From Bacteroides cellulosilyticus (lineage in GTDB: Bacteria > Bacteroidota > Bacteroidia > Bacteroidales > Bacteroidaceae), in the NCBI RefSeq assembly GCF_020091405.1, contig NZ_CP081903.1, positions 1,922,001-1,986,000 of the forward strand: a stretch of DNA of 64,000 nt. The letters are read 5' to 3'. Shown here one piece after another: positions 43,871-51,237 of the stretch. Below the pieces are notes generated by a model, which worked only from the letters and a program-made list of their open reading frames with translations, did not search any database and was not told where the DNA came from. How positions within the stretch are numbered: the stretch's first letter is position 1; each line of letters begins with the position of its first letter. The position numbers and the translations under genes were made by a program.

Positions 43871-45724
43871 ATGAAAAAGAAAATAATCATCCTAACAGCT
43901 TTTATGGGGCTGATGTTGTCCGCTTGCTCCGATTTTCTGGACCGGAAGCCGTTGACGCAGCCTGATAACACGAATTTCCTGTCAGGTCGTGAACAGGTAG
44001 AGAACTATATTAACGCTTTATATACAGCATTGGCGGTTCCCACGCAATTTGGAATGGGAGTCAGAGGCGAAGAAGTGAATAGCGATAACATTTTGGCGGA
44101 GAAGTATGACAGACGTTTGAATGGTGAAAATACTCTGTTCAGTGGTTCGGATAGTTGGTCGAAAGGCTATCAGAATTTGCGTAATGTCAACTATTTCTTT
44201 GAGTATTACAAAGTTCCTGAAACTTTGGAAACAGCCGAAGTTCGTTCGCTCAAAGGAGAAGCTTACTTCTTCCGTGCTTATTGGCATTTCTATTTACTCA
44301 CCCGTTTTGGCGATATACCCGTTATGGATGGATTCTGGGACGCGAATGCAACGGTCGAGGGATTACAAATACCCGCTACCAAACGTTCGGATGTTGTCCG
44401 GTTTATATTGAATGACCTGAAGGCAGCCATCGGACAAATTCCGGAGGCACGGGCAGAACTGCTTCCTCGTGGTAAATATCAAGGATTGCGGGTCAGTAAA
44501 GAGGCTGCCACTATTCTGGCTATGCGGGTTGCGCTCTATGAAGGTTCGTGGGAGAAGTATCATAAAGGGACTGAATTTGCTAAGGAAGATAACTCCGCAG
44601 AGTTTTTTCAGGAAGTGTTGGACTGGGGTGACCAGCAATTATTCTCTTCAGGCTTGGCTCTGAATACGAAAGCGACGGATAAAGAGGCTATTAATACGGA
44701 GGATGCTTTTGCACATTTATTTAATAAGGATAATCTTTCCGAAATTTCTGAGGCTGTCTTATGGAAGAAGTATGATATTAATTCTGGTATTTTCCACAAA
44801 CTGAGCTCTTTGCTTGCTGCAGGTGTAGTAGACGGTCAAGGCCCTTCAGGCTTGTCAAAATCGTTGGTAGATAACTTTTTGAATGCAGATGGCACTTTTA
44901 TTGACCCCAACGACGAGAAATTCAAGGATTTCAATAAGACGTTTGAAGGACGGGATGCGAGATTGCTGGTGACTGTGATGCATAGTGGATGCAAATACCG
45001 TTCATCATTAGCTTCCAGTTCGTCGAAACCGATGAATGTGCGAGCCTATGATGAAACGGGCAGCGAAGAAGAAGTTAAGGAAAAGAATGCCGATATCGTA
45101 TCTCCTAACCTGAATGGTGATGGCAATAGCAAGAGTGTGACCGGATTCCATATTCGTTTAGGCATTGATACGACTTATGTGGCTGATAACTCTCAGACGG
45201 GTATCATTTTATTTCGTTATGCAGAAGGTTTGCTTTGCTATGCGGAGGCTGCAGAAGAACTAAATAAATGTGATGATAGTGTGTTAGAGAAAACATTGAA
45301 GCCACTACGCGAAAGAGCGGGAGTGACGTATGTGAAACCGACTTTGGTTGACCCGAACTTCCCCTTTACCGGACTTACTCCCGTGTTGCAGGAGATCCGT
45401 CGTGAAAGGCGTTCGGAGCTCTCTCTTCAGGGATTCCGCCTGGACGACTTGATGCGTTGGGCGGGTGCCGATGTACTAAAAGGAGCAAAGGGGCGTGGCA
45501 GAGGTGCCTATCTGGGCGAAGATGGCATTCTGTATAAGAGTTTCTCACCTGATGGACGCAAATCATTAAAACTGGTATTGAAAGATAATGATGGCTGGAT
45601 GGATCCATTGAAAGAATATCTGCCCGAAGGATATCTTTTCAATCTGAATCGGGATTACTTGATGCCGATACCGGCTGATGAATTACTGATGAACCACAAG
45701 ATGATACAAAATCCGGGTTGGTAA
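43871..45724 (+). CDS. SusD-like surface glycan-binding lipoprotein
   Basis: 617 residues, lipobox LSACSDF. SusD/RagB traits: LKGEAYFFRAYWHFYLLTRFGDIPVMDGFWD, SKEAATILAMRVALYEGSWEKYHKG, IILFRYAEGLLCYAEAAEEL, and IRRERRSELSLQGFRLDDLMRWAGADVLKGAKGRGRGAYLGEDG, then YLMPIPADELLMN near the end. Outer-membrane partner of the SusC upstream for glycans later cut by the GH16, GH20 and GH-D-like enzymes of the same operon. Confidence 0.96.
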   Translation: MKKKIIILTAFMGLMLSACSDFLDRKPLTQPDNTNFLSGREQVENYINALYTALAVPTQFGMGVRGEEVNSDNILAEKYDRRLNGENTLFSGSDSWSKGYQNLRNVNYFFEYYKVPETLETAEVRSLKGEAYFFRAYWHFYLLTRFGDIPVMDGFWDANATVEGLQIPATKRSDVVRFILNDLKAAIGQIPEARAELLPRGKYQGLRVSKEAATILAMRVALYEGSWEKYHKGTEFAKEDNSAEFFQEVLDWGDQQLFSSGLALNTKATDKEAINTEDAFAHLFNKDNLSEISEAVLWKKYDINSGIFHKLSSLLAAGVVDGQGPSGLSKSLVDNFLNADGTFIDPNDEKFKDFNKTFEGRDARLLVTVMHSGCKYRSSLASSSSKPMNVRAYDETGSEEEVKEKNADIVSPNLNGDGNSKSVTGFHIRLGIDTTYVADNSQTGIILFRYAEGLLCYAEAAEELNKCDDSVLEKTLKPLRERAGVTYVKPTLVDPNFPFTGLTPVLQEIRRERRSELSLQGFRLDDLMRWAGADVLKGAKGRGRGAYLGEDGILYKSFSPDGRKSLKLVLKDNDGWMDPLKEYLPEGYLFNLNRDYLMPIPADELLMNHKMIQNPGW

Positions 45725-45770
45725 AAATACGGATGAATAAATATTTAATTTCTAAATAAACCATATTGTT

Positions 45771-47645
45771 ATGATAAAAAGAATTCTATATACGTTTTTA
45801 TCTGCTTGCTTACTATCCACAGGTTTTGCAAGTTGCGATGACGATGCGATGGCTCCGTTGCCGGAAAGCGTCCCGTTGATAGTGGAGGCAAATGGAAAAA
45901 GTTTTGTGATGGGAGATAAGTTAGTTCTTACCATCAAAGTGAACGACGCGGACAATCCGGAGTCGGTATCCAATGAAGATTTTGATGTTTATCTGACCGC
46001 TAAAGATGGAGAAACGGATGTATCGAAAGCTGTATTCAAGGATTTTCCTTCGATGGTTACTTTTCCGAAGGGGGTAAGTGAATTGAAGATTGAATTGCCG
46101 GTGGTAGAAAGCGGCCTTAAACCCCAAGAAAAAGTGTATGTAAACGTACTGGCTTTTGTACGAGGGTATAAAGTGACTGATCCTTCTCTGTCTATCGTTG
46201 TCTCTGATCACAATTATACCGTGGTATCGTTGAAAAACAATGCGGACAATGAGATTAACGAAGGTGACAAGTTCACTATTCAGGCACAGGTTTCTGTTCC
46301 GGTGACGGATGATGTGGATGTCAACATATCCATCCCCGATGCACAGAAAGTTTTCTATGAAACGCTGCCTCCTGCCAAACTGACTATCAAAGCCGGCGAG
46401 CAATTGGCGGAAGCGGTAGTCAAGACCAAACATAATCCCGATCCTTCGCAGCACGAAACATTGGTACTTGATTTCACGACTCTTTCCGGTGTTCATCCAT
46501 TGGATAAGACAAGAATCGAGATTTTGATGAAAGACCTCGAAGTAGGTAGAGGAGACAGGCTGCTTGACGAACGCTGGGTATATGACAGACCTGCAGTTCC
46601 GTTTGCTTCGAGTGGTAGGCAGGCGGCTGTGGCCGACCAGTACGGGGAAATTATTCCGATGAAGGAAATGAACTCGCATCCCAATGCGGATTTGGCTGCT
46701 GAAGGTTGGAAGTTCTATAACGCATGGGAATTCCATAGTGTAGGCAACTCCGGTGATATGTGGAATGATGGTAACGCATTCAAGAATAAAGTGCCTCTCT
46801 TCCTGGCAGCCCGTAACACGGCGGTTGCCCAGAATCATGCAGCTGTCTTTAATGAACAATTCTCTAATATTACGGAAGAAGGAATTCTGAAGATGATTCA
46901 GATGAAAGTGCCGTCAACGGCTACAGGTGGTGGAAAGGGAGAGAGAGACTATGGTACGGCAGCGTTCTATGCATGTGGTACAGGTTCTCCTTGGAAGTCC
47001 AACAGCCAGCTGATACTGGAAGGTTGCAGAATGGAAGTCCGTGCCCGTCTTCGTGGTGAAAAAAATGGATTCAATATGGGTATATGGCTGATGTCGGATG
47101 ATTCAGGGTCAAGTCCTACTTATTCGGAAGTGGATATTCTTGAAAATCCGGTTGGTCCTATCACCGGTAATAAAGCATTCCAGACTTTCCACTATGGGCT
47201 TTCTGCAAATGAGAACAAGGGTAGCAAATCTGCTCAGAATTCGATAAATATGAATGATTGGAATGTTTATTGGATGGAATGGCGCTCCGGCGAAGAAATT
47301 GCATTAGGTATCAATGGTGTAGAAACCGTATGCCTGAAGAAGAGTGAATGCAGTGAGGAGGATTGGACCTTCACCAATGCCAAGAACCAGAAGGGACTTA
47401 AATTCATACTTACCATGGGCGCACCCAACAAGTGGGCACTTGGCGGTGGTACGGAAACCGGTGGCGTATGGGCTCCCGACGCAGGTTGGGATTCCGGCTT
47501 TGCAAGCTTCAACAACTATGAACGGGATCGTGATAACGATGCTATTCCTCGTCTGGAAATTGACTGGGTTCGTACCTACATCAACAAAGCTTCGGTTGCG
47601 GACTATGAACAGGGGCAGACCAAGAATGGAACCAAATTCTATTAA
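45771..47645 (+). CDS. GH16-family endo-glycosidase lipoprotein with N-terminal Calx-beta-like domains
   Basis: 624 residues, lipobox FASCDDD, with the acidic tail of surface lipoproteins. Residues ~30-265 form two Calx-beta-like repeats (VMGDKLVLTIKVNDADNPESVSNEDFDVYL; EINEGDKFTIQAQVSVPVTDDVDVNISI). The GH16 jelly-roll follows from ~340, with E453, D455 and E458 in SEVDILENP, the intact retaining ExDxxE centre (nucleophile and acid/base). GH16 members cut beta-1,3 or beta-1,4 glucans and galactans, including mucin O-glycans. With GH20, a GH-D-like enzyme and GH95 nearby, O-glycanase or keratan-type activity is my favoured guess, not shown by sequence. It occupies the first post-SusD slot typical of surface endo-enzymes. 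Confidence 0.88.
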   Translation: MIKRILYTFLSACLLSTGFASCDDDAMAPLPESVPLIVEANGKSFVMGDKLVLTIKVNDADNPESVSNEDFDVYLTAKDGETDVSKAVFKDFPSMVTFPKGVSELKIELPVVESGLKPQEKVYVNVLAFVRGYKVTDPSLSIVVSDHNYTVVSLKNNADNEINEGDKFTIQAQVSVPVTDDVDVNISIPDAQKVFYETLPPAKLTIKAGEQLAEAVVKTKHNPDPSQHETLVLDFTTLSGVHPLDKTRIEILMKDLEVGRGDRLLDERWVYDRPAVPFASSGRQAAVADQYGEIIPMKEMNSHPNADLAAEGWKFYNAWEFHSVGNSGDMWNDGNAFKNKVPLFLAARNTAVAQNHAAVFNEQFSNITEEGILKMIQMKVPSTATGGGKGERDYGTAAFYACGTGSPWKSNSQLILEGCRMEVRARLRGEKNGFNMGIWLMSDDSGSSPTYSEVDILENPVGPITGNKAFQTFHYGLSANENKGSKSAQNSINMNDWNVYWMEWRSGEEIALGINGVETVCLKKSECSEEDWTFTNAKNQKGLKFILTMGAPNKWALGGGTETGGVWAPDAGWDSGFASFNNYERDRDNDAIPRLEIDWVRTYINKASVADYEQGQTKNGTKFY

Positions 47646-47662
47646 TAGGTAGTTTTATTATA

Positions 47663-47713
47663 AATCATCCGGGAGGAGGGCTCATCGGAGTTCTCTCCCG
47701 GATGATTCTTTTT
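47663..47713 (+). terminator. Terminator/attenuator between GH16 and GH20
   Basis: AATCATCCGGGAG (47663-47675) pairs with CTCCCGGATGATT (47695-47707) and is followed by CTTTTT. It lies 18 bp after the GH16 stop and 13 bp before the GH20 start, so it probably lowers expression of the three downstream genes relative to SusC/SusD/GH16. Confidence 0.88.
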
Positions 47714-47725
47714 AACCCGATTGCC

Positions 47726-50050
47726 ATGAAGAAAAACATCTTAATCATACTTATGGCGTTGCTGCCTTTGGCGGGTATGTGCGCTGACGACTTGACACCA
47801 ACCCCCATCTCAATAGTTCCCAGCCCGGTGCGCATCGTGCCGGGCAACGGGAACTTTACTATTTCGGCCGGAACTGTGTTCTCCGTAGAGAATCAGGAAC
47901 AGGCCGCCATCGCTCGCAATTTTATCGGTTTGTTTACGAAAAGTTCAGGGATAACCCCTCAGTTGACAATGGGTAAGAGTGAGAAGAGTCAGCTCCGTTT
48001 TACGACTGACTCTTCTTTTAAAAGCGAAGCGTACTTACTGGAAGTTACTCCGGAAGACATTCAGGTCAAAGCTTCGGATACGAAAGGATTCTTTTATGCG
48101 TTGCAAACCCTCCGTTTGTTGCTGCCTGCGGCTATTGAAGGCAATCAGCCGGTGAAGGATATGGTCTGGAGCATACCCGCAGTGACGATTCAGGATGAGC
48201 CGCGCTTCCCTTACCGGGCATTGATGCTGGACGCCGCCCGTTTCTTCATTCCCAAAGAAAATGTAATGCGCATTATGGACTGCATGGCGATGCTTAAAAT
48301 CAATACGCTCCATTTCCATCTGACGGATGACAATGGCTGGAGAATTGAAATCAAGAAATACCCCCGGCTGACGGAAGTGGGAGCCTGGAGGGTCAATCAC
48401 ATGGATGTTCCCTTTTATTTCCGGCGCAACCCGCAACCGGGGGAGCCTACGCCTATCGGAGGATTCTATACCCAGGAAGACATTAAAGAAATGGTGGCTT
48501 ATGCTGCTGAACGGCAGATAGAGGTGATTCCCGAAATTGATATGCCGGCTCATAGCAATGCCGCGCTGGCGGCTTATCCGGAATTTACCTGTCCGGCTGT
48601 GAAGGGTTATATCGGAGTGATACCGGGACTGGGTGGAGGCAACTCAGGAGTGATTTACTGTGCCGGAAAAGATAGTGTCTTTACTTTCCTGCAGGATGTG
48701 CTGGACGAAGTGATGGCATTGTTCCCTTCGCGATATATTCATCTGGGAGGCGATGAGGCTCAGAAAGTCTATTGGAAAAAGTGTCCGCTCTGCCAGGAGC
48801 GGATGAAAAAAGAGCACCTTGCCAATGAAGAAGATCTGCAAGGTTACTTTATGAAACGGATGAGTGAATATGTACGGGGCAAAGGTCGGGAAGTGATTGG
48901 CTGGGACGAACTGACAAACAGTAGTTTCTTACCCGAAGGAGTGGTTATTCAGGGGTGGAGAGGACTGGGAGCGGCAGCATTGAAAGCCGCTGAGAAAGGA
49001 CACCGATTCATTATGACGCCTGCACGAATTATGTACTTGATCCGATATCAGGGCCCCCAATGGTTCGAGCCCCAGACTTATTTCGGAAACAATACGCTGA
49101 AAGATATCTACGATTACGAACCAGTACAGGCGGATTGGAAGCCGGAATATGAGTCGTTGCTGATGGGAGTGCAGGCATCCATGTGGACGGAATTCTGCAA
49201 TAAGCCGGAGGATGTGGATTATCTGGTGTTTCCCCGTTTGGCAGCGCTGGCGGAAGTGGCATGGACACAGCCCGGGGCGAAGGATTGGGCGTCGTTCCTG
49301 CGGGCATTGGATGTGTATGACGAGCGTCTGACGGCCAAGGGAATCGTCTATTCCCGTTCCATGTATAACATTCAGCATACGGTGACACCGGAAGATGGAG
49401 TGTTGAAGGTGAAACTGGAATGTATCCGCCCGGATGTGGATATTCACTATACGGTGGATGGCCGTGAACCGACAGCGGCTTCACCGCTCTATGAAAAAGA
49501 ATTGACTGTCGAAGAAGAACGGACACTTAAATGCGCTACTTTTGCACAAGGCAGGCAGATGGGAAAGACACTGACACTTCCCATCCAGTGGAATCTGGCT
49601 ACTGCCAAACCTGCATTGGGAAGCAATCCGAGTGAGAAACTCCTGACCAACGGAATACGTGGGAGCCTGAAATATTCGGACTTTGAGTGGTGCTCGTGGA
49701 CCAAGAACGATTCTGTTTCCTTTACGGTGGACTTGCTAAAGAAAGAAGTTCTGAATACATTCACACTGGGATGTATCACAAGTTCCGGAATGGCTATACA
49801 TAAGCCGGTAACCGTCAACGTGGAGATATCGGACGATAATTGTAACTTCAGGAAAGTCGGTACGCTGAATTTCACATCTCAGGAGGTGTTCCAGGAGGGA
49901 AACTTTATAGAAGACCTGGCACTGGAGATGGGAGGCGTGCAGGCACGGTATGTGCGTGTGACCGCCAAAGGGCCCGGAGTTTGTCCGGAAGGTCATGTAC
50001 GTCCGGGGCAGGAGGCGAGAATACTTTTTGATGAGATGATAATCGAATAA
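47726..50050 (+). CDS. GH20 beta-N-acetylhexosaminidase
   Basis: 774 residues from ATG at 47726 (MKKNILIILMALLPLAGMCADD); an upstream in-frame ATG at 47702 falls in the terminator. Residues ~25-150 are the GH20 N-terminal domain. The barrel opens PRFPYRALMLDAARFFIPKENVMRIMDCMAMLKINTLHFHLTDDNGWRIEIKKYP and has D343-E344 in HLGGDEAQK, the substrate-assisted catalytic pair. After the barrel come a chitobiase-type C-terminal domain (IHYTVDGREPTAASPLYEKELTVEEERTLKCATF) and a discoidin-like domain (~640-774, VSFTVDLLKKEVLNTFTLG). It releases terminal beta-GlcNAc or GalNAc, probably from the GH16 products. Confidence 0.95.
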   Translation: MKKNILIILMALLPLAGMCADDLTPTPISIVPSPVRIVPGNGNFTISAGTVFSVENQEQAAIARNFIGLFTKSSGITPQLTMGKSEKSQLRFTTDSSFKSEAYLLEVTPEDIQVKASDTKGFFYALQTLRLLLPAAIEGNQPVKDMVWSIPAVTIQDEPRFPYRALMLDAARFFIPKENVMRIMDCMAMLKINTLHFHLTDDNGWRIEIKKYPRLTEVGAWRVNHMDVPFYFRRNPQPGEPTPIGGFYTQEDIKEMVAYAAERQIEVIPEIDMPAHSNAALAAYPEFTCPAVKGYIGVIPGLGGGNSGVIYCAGKDSVFTFLQDVLDEVMALFPSRYIHLGGDEAQKVYWKKCPLCQERMKKEHLANEEDLQGYFMKRMSEYVRGKGREVIGWDELTNSSFLPEGVVIQGWRGLGAAALKAAEKGHRFIMTPARIMYLIRYQGPQWFEPQTYFGNNTLKDIYDYEPVQADWKPEYESLLMGVQASMWTEFCNKPEDVDYLVFPRLAALAEVAWTQPGAKDWASFLRALDVYDERLTAKGIVYSRSMYNIQHTVTPEDGVLKVKLECIRPDVDIHYTVDGREPTAASPLYEKELTVEEERTLKCATFAQGRQMGKTLTLPIQWNLATAKPALGSNPSEKLLTNGIRGSLKYSDFEWCSWTKNDSVSFTVDLLKKEVLNTFTLGCITSSGMAIHKPVTVNVEISDDNCNFRKVGTLNFTSQEVFQEGNFIEDLALEMGGVQARYVRVTAKGPGVCPEGHVRPGQEARILFDEMIIE

Positions 50051-50080
50051 AAGCCGGAAATATAAAACAGATTTTTTACA

Positions 50081-51208
50081 ATGAATAAACTTTCAGAGAA
50101 TAACACACGGTTGGCCTCGTTGGATATCCTCCGGGGTTTTGACCTGTTTCTTCTTGTCTTTTTCCAGCCGGTGCTTTGGGTGCTGGCACGGCAGTTGGAT
50201 GTGCCGTTCCTTAATGGCATCCTCTATCAGTTCGACCACGAGGTTTGGGAAGGGTTCCGTTTCTGGGATCTTGTGATGCCGCTTTTCCTGTTTATGACGG
50301 GAGCTTCGATGCCTTTTTCGCTGTCGAAGTACAAAGGTGTTTCCGGTAGTTATTGGCCTGTTTACAGGAGGATTCTTAAACGGGTGGCTTTGCTGTTCAT
50401 TTTCGGGATGATAGTTCAGGGAAATTTGCTTGGGCTGGACAGTCGGCATCTGGTTATTTATTCGAATACATTACAATCCATTGCCGTCGGTTATTTTATG
50501 GCGGCGGTAATACAGTTGCATTTTTCATCCAAGTGGCAGGTGGGAGTAACCTTGTTGTTACTCCTCCTGTATTGGACTCCCATGACCTTCCTGGGCGATT
50601 TTACACCGGAGGGAAACTTTGCCGCTCAGGTGGACAAATGTGTGTTGGGGCGCTTCCGCGATGGGGTTTATTGGAATGAAGACGGGAGTTGGAGTTTCTC
50701 GCCCCATTACACGTATACGTGGATATGGAGTAGTCTGACCTTCGGAGTTACCGTGATGCTGGGCGCTTTTGCCGGGAAGATAATGAAGGAAGGGAAAACG
50801 GATCGGAAGAGAGTGGTGCGGATATTGTCGGTGGCCGGACTGGTACTGGTGGGACTGGGACTGTTGTGGAGCTTGCAGATGCCTGTCATTAAGCGCTTAT
50901 GGACAGGGAGTATGACGTTACTCTCCGGTGGTTATTGTTTTCTGCTAATGGCGTTGTTTTATTATTGGATAGATTATAAAGGACATACCCGTGGACTGGC
51001 TTGGCTGAAGGTGTATGGCATGAATTCCATTACGGCCTATCTGCTGGGCGAGGTGGTGAACTTCCGTTGTGTCGCCGCTTCGGTGAGCTATGGGTTGGAG
51101 CAATATCTGGGGACGTGGTATCCCGTATGGCTTACTTTTGCTAACTATCTGATTCTCTTCTTACTGCTGAGGGCTATGTACAAGTGCGGATTATTTTTAA
51201 AGGTTTAA
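50081..51208 (+). CDS. DUF5009 / HGSNAT-like inner-membrane acyltransferase
   Basis: 375 residues, about 9-10 membrane helices. It starts RLASLDILRGFDLFLLVFFQPV, the signature of the HGSNAT/YeiB-related family, and has LVMPLFLFMTGASMPFSLSKYKG and YGMNSITAYLLGEVVNF. In human HGSNAT this fold moves acetyl from acetyl-CoA across the membrane to terminal glucosamine. PUL-encoded homologues often sit with GH20 and are thought to acetylate amino sugars, but a substrate is not established here. It follows GH20 after 30 bp and precedes the GH-D-like gene, so its job is likely tied to periplasmic amino-sugar glycans. Confidence 0.82.
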   Translation: MNKLSENNTRLASLDILRGFDLFLLVFFQPVLWVLARQLDVPFLNGILYQFDHEVWEGFRFWDLVMPLFLFMTGASMPFSLSKYKGVSGSYWPVYRRILKRVALLFIFGMIVQGNLLGLDSRHLVIYSNTLQSIAVGYFMAAVIQLHFSSKWQVGVTLLLLLLYWTPMTFLGDFTPEGNFAAQVDKCVLGRFRDGVYWNEDGSWSFSPHYTYTWIWSSLTFGVTVMLGAFAGKIMKEGKTDRKRVVRILSVAGLVLVGLGLLWSLQMPVIKRLWTGSMTLLSGGYCFLLMALFYYWIDYKGHTRGLAWLKVYGMNSITAYLLGEVVNFRCVAASVSYGLEQYLGTWYPVWLTFANYLILFLLLRAMYKCGLFLKV

Positions 51209-51237
51209 TGAAATGATAATTATTCAAGTAAGATAGT

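Noticed and set aside
45921..46859. 312-residue open frame opposite the GH16 gene
   Set aside because: Antisense shadow with odd composition; the plus-strand gene has lipobox, Calx-beta repeats and a full active site.
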